A DNA stretch of 64,000 nt from the NCBI RefSeq assembly GCF_900258035.1, contig NZ_OGTP01000006.1:124001-188000 (forward strand), written 5' to 3'. A program made the position numbers and the translations under genes. Positions 36,522 to 45,050 of this stretch are shown here, one piece after another. The notes under the pieces were generated by a model. It was not told the DNA's origin and did not search any database. It saw nothing but the letters and a program-made list of their open reading frames with translations. This DNA comes from Caballeronia novacaledonica (GTDB taxonomy: Bacteria > Pseudomonadota > Gammaproteobacteria > Burkholderiales > Burkholderiaceae). Each line of letters begins with the position of its first letter. Position 1 is the stretch's first letter.

Positions 36522-37748
36522 ATGCAAACCAACCTCGCCGAATTCATCCGCGGCACGGCCGATGGCGACGAAGCCGACGCCATCCTGCGCAAATGCGTGC
36601 ACTGCGGCTTCTGCACGGCGACCTGCCCGACATACCAGTTGCTCGGCGACGAACTCGACGGGCCGCGCGGGCGCATCTACCTGATGAAGCAGATGTTCGA
36701 GGGCGCGCCCGTCACGCGCAGTACGCAACTGCATCTGGACCGCTGCCTCACGTGCCGCAACTGCGAAAGCACGTGCCCGTCGGGCGTGCAGTACGGCAAG
36801 CTCGTCGAAATCGGGCGCAAGGTCGTCGAGGCAAAAGTCGAACGGCCGATGCGGCAGCGCCTGCAACGCCGCCTGCTCGCGAGCTTCCTGCCGAACAGCA
36901 CGCTCTTCACGCCCGCGATGAAACTCGGCCAGCAGTTTCGCGGCATCCTTCCGCGCAAGCTGCGCGCGAAGATTCCGTTGCCCGAGCGGCCGCTCGCCGC
37001 GCCCACGAACAAGCACGACCGCAAGATGCTGATGCTCGCGGGCTGCGTGCAGCCGGCGATGATGCCCAACGTCAACACCGCGACCGCGCGCGTGTTCGAT
37101 GCGCTCGGTATCGAGATCGTCACGGCGCCGTCGGCGGGCTGCTGCGGCGCGATCCGTCTGCATCTCGGCTACAACGACGACGCGCTCGACGACGTGCGCA
37201 ACAACATCGACGCATGGTGGCCGTATGTGGAAAGTGGCGTCGAGGCGATCGTGATGAACGCGTCGGGCTGCGGCGCGACGGTGAAGGAGTACGCGCATCT
37301 GCTGCGCAACGATCTGGCTTACGCGGAGAAGGCGCAGAAGATCGTCGAGCTGACGCGCGATCTCGCCGAAATCCTGCCGATGTACGAAGAGGAACTCGTC
37401 GCGCTCTCGCGACGCCGCGGCGTGCATACGGTGGCGTTCCATCCGCCGTGCACGTTGCAGCACGGACAGCAGATTCGCGGACGCGTCGAGCATTTGCTGA
37501 CCGCGCTCGGGCTCGAAGTGCGCCTGCCCGCCGATAGCCATCTGTGCTGCGGATCGGCGGGGACGTATTCGGTCCTGCAGCCGAAGCTCTCGTACACGCT
37601 GCGCAATCAGAAGCTCGACCGGCTGGAGAAGCTGGAGCCGCAAATGATCGTGTCGGCGAATGTCGGCTGCATCGCGCATCTGCAAAGCGGCACGTCGACG
37701 CCCGTCACGCACTGGATTCAACTGCTGGAACATCTGCTGTACGGTTGA
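36522..37748 (+). CDS. glcF: Glycolate oxidase iron-sulfur subunit GlcF
   Basis: 408 residues. Two [4Fe-4S] ferredoxin motifs are near the N terminus: CVHCGFCTATCP and CLTCRNCESTCP. Two CCG domains follow (GCCGAIRLHLG and LCCGSAGTYS), which bind further clusters and are shared with heterodisulfide reductase-like subunits. GlcF carries electrons from GlcD/GlcE to quinone at the inner membrane. It starts eight bases after glcE, indicating translational coupling. Length and cluster spacing are normal. Confidence 0.95.
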   Translation: MQTNLAEFIRGTADGDEADAILRKCVHCGFCTATCPTYQLLGDELDGPRGRIYLMKQMFEGAPVTRSTQLHLDRCLTCRNCESTCPSGVQYGKLVEIGRKVVEAKVERPMRQRLQRRLLASFLPNSTLFTPAMKLGQQFRGILPRKLRAKIPLPERPLAAPTNKHDRKMLMLAGCVQPAMMPNVNTATARVFDALGIEIVTAPSAGCCGAIRLHLGYNDDALDDVRNNIDAWWPYVESGVEAIVMNASGCGATVKEYAHLLRNDLAYAEKAQKIVELTRDLAEILPMYEEELVALSRRRGVHTVAFHPPCTLQHGQQIRGRVEHLLTALGLEVRLPADSHLCCGSAGTYSVLQPKLSYTLRNQKLDRLEKLEPQMIVSANVGCIAHLQSGTSTPVTHWIQLLEHLLYG

Positions 37749-37756
37749 GCGATTCG

Positions 37757-37762
37757 TATAAT
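37757..37762 (+). promoter_or_regulatory. Perfect TATAAT between glcF and yggS
   Basis: TATAAT ends six bases before an ATG (37769) and 30 bases before the ATG at 37793, both in the yggS frame. The -35 area (CTGCTG) is weak. It suggests that yggS-proC is transcribed separately from glcDEF and possibly without a leader. Confidence 0.45.
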
Positions 37763-37792
37763 GGCCGGATGGTTCTCAAGACTGTCTTAGGT

Positions 37793-38488
37793 ATGTCCAT
37801 CGCTCAACATCTCGAAGAAGTCCATCAACGCATCGCGAAGGCCGCGCAAGACGCGTCGCGCGATGCGGCTTGCGTCACGCTGCTCGCCGTGTCCAAAACC
37901 TTTCCCGCCGCCGACGTGCGCGCTGCCTTCGACGCCGGCCAGCGCGCGTTCGGCGAGAACTACGTGCAGGAAGGCATCGCGAAGATCGCGGAACTCGCCG
38001 ATCTGCGCGGCGGCATCGAGTGGCATTACATCGGGCCGCTGCAATCGAACAAGACGAAGGTCGTCGCCGAGCAGTTCGACTGGGTGCATTCCATCGACCG
38101 GCTGAAGATCGCGGAGCGGCTTTCGGCGCAACGTCCGGCAGGCACGCGCGCGCTCAACGTCTGCATTCAGGTGAACGTGAGCGGCGAGGCGTCGAAGAGC
38201 GGCGTCGAGCCGGCCGAAGCGGCCGCGCTCGCGCACGCGGTCGCCGCCCTTCCCGGCCTGCGCCTGCGCGGCCTGATGGCGATTCCCGAACCCGCCGACA
38301 CCCTCGACGCGCAACGCGTGCCGCACGCCCGCCTGCGCGACCTGCTGAACACGCTACGCGCCGACGGCCTCGATCTCGACACGCTCTCGATGGGCATGTC
38401 CGCCGATCTCGAAGCCGCCGTGCTCGAAGGCGCGACGATGGTGCGCATCGGCACCGCGATTTTCGGCGCGCGCACTTACACCACCTGA
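37793..38488 (+). CDS. yggS: Pyridoxal phosphate homeostasis protein (YggS/PROSC family)
   Basis: 231-residue PLP-binding alpha/beta-barrel protein without known catalytic activity that keeps free PLP and amino-acid pools balanced. LLAVSKTFP holds the PLP lysine; FGENYVQE, WHYIGPLQSNK, VNVSGEASKSG and LSMGMSADLEAA(V) are all family signatures. An in-frame ATG at 37769, six bases after a TATAAT, would add eight residues and could give a leaderless message. proC follows after 14 bases; the yggS-proC pair is widely conserved. Confidence 0.94.
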   Translation: MSIAQHLEEVHQRIAKAAQDASRDAACVTLLAVSKTFPAADVRAAFDAGQRAFGENYVQEGIAKIAELADLRGGIEWHYIGPLQSNKTKVVAEQFDWVHSIDRLKIAERLSAQRPAGTRALNVCIQVNVSGEASKSGVEPAEAAALAHAVAALPGLRLRGLMAIPEPADTLDAQRVPHARLRDLLNTLRADGLDLDTLSMGMSADLEAAVLEGATMVRIGTAIFGARTYTT

Positions 38489-38502
38489 CCTCACCTTCAA
38501 CC

Positions 38503-39315
38503 ATGAAAATTGCATTCATCGGCGGCGGCAACATGGCCGCGGCGCTCATCGGCGGTCTCGTCAAACGCGGCGTCGAGCCGTCCGGCATTTACGCCATCGA
38601 CATCAACGACGAAGCGCGCGAGCGCACCGCGAAGCAGTTCGGCATCAAGACCGGCGCGGCCGTCGACGCGGCGCTCGCCGGCTACGACGCGATCGTGCTC
38701 GCCGTGAAGCCGCAAGTGCTGAAGAGCGTGGCCGAAGCGCTCGCGCCGCATCTGTCGAAGCAGACGATCATCAGCATCGCGGCGGGCATTCGCGCGACGG
38801 ATCTCTCGCGCTGGCTGAACGGCTACACGCAGATCGTGCGCACGATGCCGAACACGCCCGCGCTGATCGGTATGGGCGTGACGGGTCTGGCCGCGCTGCC
38901 CGGCGTGAGCGACGCGGCGAAGGCGCTCGCATCGCACGTGCTGGAAGCGGTCGGCGCCGCCGTCTGGTTCGACGACGAAGCGAAGCTCGACGCCGTCACC
39001 GCGATCTCCGGCAGCGGTCCGGCCTACGTGTTCTATTTCATCGAAGCGATGCAGGAAGCGGCGCGCCAGCTCGGCATGGACGAAGAGCAAGGACGCGCGC
39101 TCGCGGTCGCCACGTTCACGGGCGCGGCGCAACTGGCGGCGCAATCGGGCGAGCCGGCGAGCGTGCTGCGCGAGCGCGTGACGTCGAAAGGCGGCACGAC
39201 GGCGGCGGCGCTCGCATCGTTCGATGCCCAGGGCGTGAAGGACGCGATCGTGCGCGGCGCGCTGGCGGCGCAGGCACGGGCGGAAGAGATGGGGGATGAG
39301 CTGGGCGCGGCCTGA
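38503..39315 (+). CDS. proC: Pyrroline-5-carboxylate reductase
   Basis: Last step of proline synthesis: NAD(P)H-dependent reduction of pyrroline-5-carboxylate. The 270-residue protein begins with the Rossmann motif FIGGGNMAAALIGGL and contains VLAVKPQ, RTMPNTPALIG and the C-terminal ALSGSGPAY-like AISGSGPAYVFYFIEA and VTSKGGTTAAAL blocks. It sits 14 bases downstream of yggS. A strong hairpin (39338-39371) lies just after the stop. Confidence 0.96.
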   Translation: MKIAFIGGGNMAAALIGGLVKRGVEPSGIYAIDINDEARERTAKQFGIKTGAAVDAALAGYDAIVLAVKPQVLKSVAEALAPHLSKQTIISIAAGIRATDLSRWLNGYTQIVRTMPNTPALIGMGVTGLAALPGVSDAAKALASHVLEAVGAAVWFDDEAKLDAVTAISGSGPAYVFYFIEAMQEAARQLGMDEEQGRALAVATFTGAAQLAAQSGEPASVLRERVTSKGGTTAAALASFDAQGVKDAIVRGALAAQARAEEMGDELGAA

Positions 39316-39337
39316 GACATACGCCGCGCCTCACGGA

Positions 39338-39371
39338 ACCGGGCGGCTGAAGTGCGTTCAGCACGCCCGGT
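39338..39371. terminator. Long hairpin between proC and the FkbM pseudogene
   Basis: ACCGGGCG-GCTGAA (39338-39351) pairs with TTCAGC-A-CGCCCGGT (39357-39371), 14 pairs with one bulged A and a five-base loop. It lies between two convergent genes. No U-run exists on either side, so it may act with Rho, or as a barrier to 3' decay for both. Confidence 0.55.
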
Positions 39372-39384
39372 GCGATTGCCCGGT

Positions 39385-40202
39385 TCAGACGATATGAACG
39401 GCGTTTTCGCGTTTCACGACGTTCTTGCGCACGGGGTCACGCTCGCCGATGGCAATCATGTTTGGATTCACCGCGTAAAAGTCCGCATAACCCACGCCGG
39501 CCAGAAACGTGCGGATCGCGTTTGCATCGCTTTTGAGCGTTTCCACCAGCAGGACCGGTGCGCAGCGTTTCAACGTTTCGGCTGCGCCCTTCAGCACGTC
39601 CATTTCCATGCCCTCGACGTCGATCTTGATGAAATCGACGCGTTCGAGCGCCAGCGAATCGATGCTGATCATTGGCACCGCAGCGCCTTTCCGGGGATCG
39701 TACGAAACTTCTTGTCCGACACCCAGCGTGGTGCCCTTCTCACGCAATTCGAGACTGCCGAAACTTCCAGGCGCGTGATAATCCGGTTGCGGAACGATGA
39801 TTTGGCCGACCGATTCGCCGAGCGCCGCGAGTTTCGCGCGCGTTCAGGCAATTATTGATCGCGAGATTGCCGGCCAGCGCGTAGTACACGATTTCCTGCG
39901 CCTCGAAGCTCAGCACGTTGCCCCAGCCGTGCATTCGACGAGCCCATTCGATCGAATGCACAACCGATATTGGCGCCGCCATCGATCGCAAAGACGCCAT
40001 CGCCGAAATAACGGCGGCGCAGCGTCAGCAACCGGAGCACGAACGAAACTTCGCTTGCGTCGAAACTGGATGTACTGAGTATTTGATGACCCACGCCGTA
40101 AGCGAAATTATTATGAACGGCGACGTCGTTTCGATTAACGATCATGGTGCAGTGATTCGACGCGGCTAGGACGAAAGCGATGGGACGTTCGGGTAGAGAC
40201 AT
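39385..40202 (-). pseudogene. FkbM-family methyltransferase, broken by two frameshifts
   Basis: Three adjacent frames together spell one protein of ~270 residues. The N-terminal part (start ATG 40202) ends at GVFAIDGGANIG; the second frame continues VHSIEWARRMHGWGNVLSFEAQ; the third runs from KLAALGESVGQIIVPQ to the stop, with DFIKIDVEGMEMDVLKGA. The joins are at 39961-39965 (one extra base in GGTTG) and in a GCGCGCG run at about 39835-39842. These are SAM-binding and FkbM C-terminal motifs of O-methyltransferases acting on polysaccharides or natural products. Either it is a decayed accessory gene or the read has two indel errors. Confidence 0.8.
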
Positions 40203-40211
40203 GACGGAATC

Positions 40212-40242
40212 CGAGCTTTGAACACGACGAGTTCAAAGCTCG
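40212..40242. repeat. Perfect 12-bp inverted repeat upstream of the FkbM gene
   Basis: CGAGCTTTGAAC (40212-40223) and GTTCAAAGCTCG (40231-40242) with the 7-base loop ACGACGA, ten bases before the FkbM start. Its length suggests a protein site or a transcript-end hairpin; no U-run follows. The rest of 40243-40399 is AT-richer than average and holds no supportable gene. Confidence 0.6.
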
Positions 40243-40399
40243 ACCCGCACAATGCAATGCAAATCAAGCATCGCAATTGTCATTAATTCAGTCAGTCATA
40301 CTGGTAGCCGTACCGGTTCCGATCCATCTTCCATGAACTGCGATTTAACTGGAAGAACGCAGACTCTAGAAAAGCGCATCGAATTCGAACGGCTCTATT

Positions 40400-41260
40400 T
40401 CAATTCGAGAACGCGTAATGCAGCGCAATCCCCGCGAACAGCATGCCTCCAAGCCAGTTGTTGTGCTTGAACGCAGCGAAACACGCCACGCGCTCGCGAT
40501 TGCGGATCAGCCCGTAGTGATAAACCGCGCAGCCCGCCGCCGCGAGCCAGCCGAGCCAGTAGAGCCAGCCAAACGCAAGCGCGATGCCGATGCCCACATA
40601 AACCCCGAGCGTCGCCGCATAGCACAGCATGACGGCGAGCACGTCGTATCGGCCGAACGTGAGCGCGGAGGTGCGAATGCCGATCTTGATGTCGTCGTCG
40701 CGATCGACCATCGCGTATTCGGTGTCGTACGCGACCGACCAGAACACGTTCGCCGCGAGCATGATCCACGCGAGCGCCGGCACATGGTTCTGCACGGCGG
40801 CGAAGGCCATCGGAATGCCGAAGCCGAACGCGATGCCGAGATACGCCTGCGGAATCGTGAAGAAGCGCTTGGTGAACGGATACGTGCCCGCGACGAACAG
40901 CGCGAACACCGACAACTCCTTGGTGAGCGTGTTGAGCGGCAAAATCAGCAGGAACGCGACGAGCGCGAGCGCCGCCGCCAGCGCCACCGCTTCCCACGCC
41001 TTGATTTTGCCCGACGTGATCGGCCGCTCGGCGGTGCGCTTCACGTGGCGGTCGAAATCGCGGTCGGCGTAGTCGTTGATCGCGCAGCCCGCCGAGCGCA
41101 TCAGGATCGTGCCGACCGTGAAGATGACGAGCAGCATCGGCGAGGGCCGGCCTTCGGACGCGATCCACAATGCGTTGAGCGTGGGCCAGAGCAGCAGCAG
41201 GCTGCCGATGGGCTTGTCGAGGCGCACGAGGCGCATGTAGAGCGGGAGACGGGCGAGCAT
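40400..41260 (-). CDS. ubiA: 4-hydroxybenzoate polyprenyltransferase
   Basis: Integral membrane prenyltransferase attaching the polyprenyl chain to 4-hydroxybenzoate in ubiquinone synthesis. From the ATG at 41260 it has 286 residues and about eight or nine membrane segments. The two Asp-rich diphosphate/Mg sites are present: NDYADRDFD (from N62) and [32 protein letters not shown] is the typical N-terminal block. A GTG at 41281 would add seven residues and is less likely. It lies downstream of dps, separated by a bidirectional terminator. Confidence 0.94.
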   Translation of the reverse strand: MLARLPLYMRLVRLDKPIGSLLLLWPTLNALWIASEGRPSPMLLVIFTVGTILMRSAGCAINDYADRDFDRHVKRTAERPITSGKIKAWEAVALAAALALVAFLLILPLNTLTKELSVFALFVAGTYPFTKRFFTIPQAYLGIAFGFGIPMAFAAVQNHVPALAWIMLAANVFWSVAYDTEYAMVDRDDDIKIGIRTSALTFGRYDVLAVMLCYAATLGVYVGIGIALAFGWLYWLGWLAAAGCAVYHYGLIRNRERVACFAAFKHNNWLGGMLFAGIALHYAFSN

Positions 41261-41325
41261 GAGGGTCAGCCGGAAGAACACGACGGACTATTTTAGATCA
41301 GCGCATTGTGTCTGCCCAAAAAGCG

Positions 41326-41352
41326 AAAACCCCGCTTCGGGAGCGGGGTTTT
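41326..41352. terminator. Rho-independent terminator after dps (bidirectional)
   Basis: AAAACCCCGCT (41326-41336) and AGCGGGGTTTT (41342-41352) form an 11-bp stem around TCGGG, with T-runs on both strands. It lies 20 bases past the dps stop and would end dps transcription before ubiA. Confidence 0.88.
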
Positions 41353-41371
41353 CAACGGCCAACCGATGCAA

Positions 41372-41860
41372 TCAGGCCAGCATCGCGCGCAGCATCCACG
41401 CGGTTTTCTCGTGCGTCTGCATGCGTTGCGTGAGCAGATCGGCGGTCGGCTCGTCGTTCGCGGCTTCCGTCGCCGGGAAGATCTCGCGCGCCGTGCGCAC
41501 CACCGCTTCCTGACCTTCCACCAGTTGGCGGATCATCTCTTCGGCAGCCGGCACGCCGTCCGCTTCCGGAATCGACGACAACTTCGCGAATTCCTTGTAG
41601 CTGCCCGGCGCATGCACGCCCAGCGCGCGGATGCGTTCCGCGATCGAATCGACGGCGAGCGCAAGTTCGTTGTACTGCGTCTCGAACATCAGATGCAGCG
41701 TGTTGAACATCGGACCCGTGACGTTCCAGTGAAAGTTGTGGGTCTTCAGATAGAGCGTGTAGGTATCGGCCAGAAGCCGGGACAGCCCGTCGGCGATCTT
41801 CTTGCGGTCTTTGTCGCTGATGCCGATATTGACGGCAGGTGCAGTGCCTTTCTTCGCCAT
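41372..41860 (-). CDS. dps: Dps-family DNA-protecting ferritin
   Basis: 162 residues of the Dps/ferritin-like family. The inter-subunit ferroxidase ligands are present in [14 protein letters not shown]...[12 protein letters not shown] and [13 protein letters not shown] (His, His, Asp and Glu positions). Dps dodecamers oxidise iron with peroxide and coat DNA under oxidative stress. The ATG at 41860 follows GGAGT by six bases; an upstream in-frame start is rejected. It is in a block with katA and oxyR, so OxyR control is likely, although I found no clean operator in the 155 bases before it. Confidence 0.94.
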   Translation of the reverse strand: MAKKGTAPAVNIGISDKDRKKIADGLSRLLADTYTLYLKTHNFHWNVTGPMFNTLHLMFETQYNELALAVDSIAERIRALGVHAPGSYKEFAKLSSIPEADGVPAAEEMIRQLVEGQEAVVRTAREIFPATEAANDEPTADLLTQRMQTHEKTAWMLRAMLA

Positions 41861-42015
41861 GATGACTCCGTGAGAGAGTGATTCGAACGGTGCGAACGCC
41901 GCGCGCATCGCCGTGCCGCGCGGCTTCGAGCGCTCGACAGTTTATCGTAGAAACGGCGAACCTCTTTATTGCATGGCGCGACTTTCGGGCGCCGGCCGCC
42001 GCGCCCAAACGACGC

Positions 42016-42168
42016 TCACGCGCCCACGACACCGCTCGCAACGACGAGCCCATAACCCGCCGCGACGATGCCAAACGCAATCGCGATGCGCACGCCGCGC
42101 GACGCCCGCCGGCTGGACGCTTCGATGTGCTCGACCGCCTGAGCGATGTGATTCAACGCCTGAGACAT
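42016..42168 (-). CDS. Small membrane protein of 50 residues between katA and dps
   Basis: Frame from ATG 42168 to TGA 42016, starting 34 bases after the katA stop with GGGAG eight bases before the ATG. Residues 1-25 are polar and amphipathic (MSQALNHIAQAVEHIEASSR then RASRG); residues 26-49 are a single hydrophobic helix (AIAFGIVAAGYGLVVASGVV). Codon use is G/C-biased. It is probably cotranscribed with katA. I recognise no family. The layout suggests a one-pass inner-membrane protein induced with catalase; its role is unknown. Confidence 0.65.
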   Translation of the reverse strand: MSQALNHIAQAVEHIEASSRRASRGVRIAIAFGIVAAGYGLVVASGVVGA

Positions 42169-42201
42169 GATGTTTTCTCCCGTTGTTACCGGACGCCGCC
42201 G

Positions 42202-43674
42202 TCAGACGGCGGCGGCATTTTCCTCGTCGACTTGCTGACCGAGCTTCGCGAGCGCGTCGATCACGCCCTGCGCGTAAGCCGCATCGATGCGGCGAAAATG
42301 CTCGACCTGCCGCGCGACGATCTCGTTCGGCACGCCGTGAATATGCCGCGCGATGTTGCCGAAGAAGCGCTCGCGTTGCGCGTGGTCGAAGAGCCTGAAG
42401 AGCGCCGCCGGCTGGCTGTAGTAGTCGTCGTCCTCGCGATGGTCGTAGCGATAAACCGCGCCGCCCGCGAGCGGCGGCTCGTTCACGCCGGCGTCCTGCG
42501 CGAATTCGCCGTAGCGGTTCGGCTCGTAGTTCACGCGTCCGCCGAGATTGCCGTCGGTGCGCATGGCGCCGTCGCGATGAAACGAATTGGCGACCGGCGC
42601 ACGCGGCGCATTCACCGGAATCTGATGATGGTTGATGCCGAGACGATACCGCTGCGTGTCGCCATACGAAAACAGGCGGCCCTGCAACAGGCGATCCGGC
42701 GAGAAACCGATGCCCGGCACCACGTTCGCCGGCGAGAACGCGGCCTGCTCGACGTCAGCGAAATAGTTCTGCGCGTTGCGATTCAACTCGATCACGCCGA
42801 CGTCGATCAGCGGATAGTCCTTGTGCGACCACACTTTCGTGATATCGAACGGATTCACCTTCGACTGCGCCGCCTCTTCTTCCGTCATCACCTGAATGCG
42901 GAAATTCCAGCGCGGAAAATTGCCGTTGTCGATGTTCTCCACGAGATCGCGCTGCGCGCTCTCACGATCGTTCGCGACCACCGCGGCGGCTTCGGCATCC
43001 GTGAAGTTGTCGAGCGCTTGCTGCGACTTGAAATGGAACTTCACGTAGAAGCGCTCGCCATAATCGTTGATGAACGAGAACGTGTGCGAGCCGAAGCCGT
43101 GCATCTGCCGATAATTCTTCGGAATGCCGCGGTCGCTCATGAGAATCGTCACCTGATGCAGCGATTCCGGATGACGCGACCAGAAGTCCCACGCCGCGAC
43201 GTTGCTGCGCATGTTCGTGTACGGATCGCGCTTTTGCGTATGGATGAAGTCGGGGAATTTCAGCGGATCGCGAATGAAAAACACCGGCGTGTTGTTGCCG
43301 ACGACGTCCCAGTTGCCTTCTTCCGTGTAGAACTTGATCGAGAAGCCGCGCACGTCGCGCTCGGCATCGGCGGCGCCGCGTTCGCCCGCGACCGTCGAGA
43401 AGCGCATGAAGATCGGCGTTTCCTTGCCGATGTCCGCGAACAACTTCGCCTTCGTGTAGCGCGAGACATCGTGCGTCACGCGGAACGTGCCGAACGCGCC
43501 GGAGCCTTTCGCGTGAACGCGGCGCTCCGGAATCACTTCGCGGTCGAAGTGCGCGAGTTTTTCGACGAGCCAGAAATCCTGCAGCGTGACCGGGCCGCGC
43601 GGGCCGGCGGTCTGCGAGTTCTGATTGTCACCGACGGGTGCGCCTGCTGCGGTCGTGAGTCGTTGAGTCGTCAT
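42202..43674 (-). CDS. katA: Monofunctional heme catalase (small subunit, clade 3 type)
   Basis: Decomposes hydrogen peroxide. Catalytic H54 ([14 protein letters not shown]) and N127 ([13 protein letters not shown]) are present, and [14 protein letters not shown] supplies the proximal heme tyrosine. At 490 residues without a C-terminal flavodoxin-like domain, it is a small-subunit catalase. The ATG at 43674 has AGGAGC eight bases upstream; the longer in-frame start is rejected. It lies downstream of oxyR after a terminator, so it has its own promoter in 43675-43916, and is followed by a small membrane-protein gene and dps. Confidence 0.96.
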   Translation of the reverse strand: MTTQRLTTAAGAPVGDNQNSQTAGPRGPVTLQDFWLVEKLAHFDREVIPERRVHAKGSGAFGTFRVTHDVSRYTKAKLFADIGKETPIFMRFSTVAGERGAADAERDVRGFSIKFYTEEGNWDVVGNNTPVFFIRDPLKFPDFIHTQKRDPYTNMRSNVAAWDFWSRHPESLHQVTILMSDRGIPKNYRQMHGFGSHTFSFINDYGERFYVKFHFKSQQALDNFTDAEAAAVVANDRESAQRDLVENIDNGNFPRWNFRIQVMTEEEAAQSKVNPFDITKVWSHKDYPLIDVGVIELNRNAQNYFADVEQAAFSPANVVPGIGFSPDRLLQGRLFSYGDTQRYRLGINHHQIPVNAPRAPVANSFHRDGAMRTDGNLGGRVNYEPNRYGEFAQDAGVNEPPLAGGAVYRYDHREDDDYYSQPAALFRLFDHAQRERFFGNIARHIHGVPNEIVARQVEHFRRIDAAYAQGVIDALAKLGQQVDEENAAAV

Positions 43675-43870
43675 CGTGATGCTCCTGCTTGCTTGGTTTG
43701 CGTTGATGATGCGAGGCGTGCGCGTCACGCGACGCGAGCGAAATCGGCAAGGATCGAAACCGTCAAGTCACGAAGGCTGTTCCAGCGTTCGATGAAGGTG
43801 GCGGCGGTCATGGAGTCCTCTCTGTCGTGATGTCGGCCGAGTACCGACGATGAAAGGATCCTAACTTAGG

Positions 43871-43912
43871 CTATCGATTTTTATAATTCGATTAAATTTA
43901 TCTATTCGATAG
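43871..43912. promoter_or_regulatory. AT-rich katA promoter region, candidate OxyR target
   Basis: A 42-base AT-rich stretch bounded by CTATCGA (43871-43877) and its inverse TCGATAG (43906-43912). It contains TCGAT three times (43874, 43888, 43906) and the palindrome CTATTCGATAG (43902-43912). The fit to the OxyR consensus is only partial. It lies about 200 bases before the katA ATG. Confidence 0.35.
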
Positions 43913-43916
43913 GCGC

Positions 43917-43947
43917 AAAAAAACCGCGCTCCGTTGCCAGAGCGCGG
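43917..43947 (-). terminator. Rho-independent terminator of oxyR
   Basis: On the minus strand CCGCGCTC (43947-43940) and GAGCGCGG (43931-43924) form an 8-bp stem with an 8-base loop, followed by seven Ts (43923-43917). It lies 15 bases after the oxyR stop and separates oxyR from katA. Confidence 0.9.
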
Positions 43948-43961
43948 CGTCCGCAAAAAAA

Positions 43962-44921
43962 TCAGTTCACCGCCACCGGCATATCCAGCTTCCTCACGCC
44001 CGGCAGATCGCAGTTGGCGATCGCTTCGCAGATGGCGTCGATAGCCGGCATGCGCGTGAAGCTCTTGCGCCACGCGAGCACGACGCGCCGGTCCGGCACC
44101 GGCTCGTCGAAGGGCACGTAACTGAGCAGGCCGGAATCGATGCCCGCCGCGTGCGGCTTCACCTCGCTCACCGACATGCGCGGCAGCACCGTAATGCCGA
44201 CGCCGCTCGCGACCATATGACGAATCGTCTCCAGCGACGAGCCTTCGAAGGTCTTCTGGATGCCGTCCGCGTTCTGCGAGAAGCGCATGAGTTCGGGGCA
44301 CACGCCGAGCACGTGATCGCGGAAGCAATGTCCGCTGCCGAGCAGCAGCATGGTTTCCTGCTTGAGATCGTCCGGATCGATTTTCGGGCGGTTCTCCCAC
44401 GCGTGCCCGGAAGGCATCGCGACGACGAACGGCTCGTCGTAGAGCGCGCGCACCATCAGGCCGGTTTCGGGGAACGGCAGCGCCATGATCGCGACATCGA
44501 TTTCGCCCTGCTTCAGGAGCTCGATCAGCTTGAGCGTGTAGTTCTCCTGGAGCATCAGCGGCATCTGCGGGACCGACTTGATCATCTGCTTGACGAGCGT
44601 CGGCAGCAAATATGGCCCGATGGTGTAGATCACGCCGAGGCGCAACGGTCCGACGAGCGGATCCTTGCCCTGCTTGGCGATTTCCTTGATGGCGAGCGTC
44701 TGTTCGAGCACGCGCTGCGCCTGCGTCACGATCTGCTCGCCGATCGGCGTCACGCTGACTTCGCTCGTGCCGCGCTCGAAGATCTGCACGTTGAGTTCGT
44801 CTTCGAGCTTCTTGATTGCCACCGACAGGGTCGGCTGGCTGACGAAGCACGCCTCGGCCGCGCGGCCGAAATGCCGCTCGCGCGCGACCGCGACGATGTA
44901 CTTCAGTTCAGTGAGGGTCAT
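43962..44921 (-). CDS. oxyR: Hydrogen-peroxide-sensing LysR regulator OxyR
   Basis: 319 residues. An N-terminal LysR helix-turn-helix (MTLTELKYIVAVARERHFGRA shortened; SQPTLSVAIKKLE recognition helix) precedes a periplasmic-binding-like domain. The peroxidatic and resolving cysteines are C199 and C208 (GHCFRDHVLGVCPE), the same numbers as in E. coli OxyR. Oxidation to a disulfide switches the tetramer to activate katA, dps and ahpC-type genes. A good OxyR operator overlaps its own 5' region, suggesting autoregulation. It lies upstream of katA on the same strand and downstream of recG. Confidence 0.97.
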   Translation of the reverse strand: MTLTELKYIVAVARERHFGRAAEACFVSQPTLSVAIKKLEDELNVQIFERGTSEVSVTPIGEQIVTQAQRVLEQTLAIKEIAKQGKDPLVGPLRLGVIYTIGPYLLPTLVKQMIKSVPQMPLMLQENYTLKLIELLKQGEIDVAIMALPFPETGLMVRALYDEPFVVAMPSGHAWENRPKIDPDDLKQETMLLLGSGHCFRDHVLGVCPELMRFSQNADGIQKTFEGSSLETIRHMVASGVGITVLPRMSVSEVKPHAAGIDSGLLSYVPFDEPVPDRRVVLAWRKSFTRMPAIDAICEAIANCDLPGVRKLDMPVAVN

Positions 44922-44926
44922 TGGCG

Positions 44927-44963
44927 GCCAATGAAATACATTGATTCAATAGGTTTGAGTTAT
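44927..44963. promoter_or_regulatory. OxyR operator in front of oxyR
   Basis: ATAGGTTTGAGTTAT (44949-44963) matches the OxyR half-site ATAG-N-T-NNN-A-N-CTAT with one mismatch. Seven bases (TGATTCA) away lies a weaker copy with the same T/A spacing, GCCAATGAAATACAT (44927-44941). This 15-7-15 layout is that of a full OxyR tetramer site. It begins six bases before the oxyR start codon. Confidence 0.65.
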
Positions 44964-45050
44964 ACACCTGCCAAGCGCCGTTCGACAACTTTTGCCGATT
45001 CGCCAGTCGAGCCTGCTAAATAGGGACCGACAGGACCCGCGCGAGTTCAG

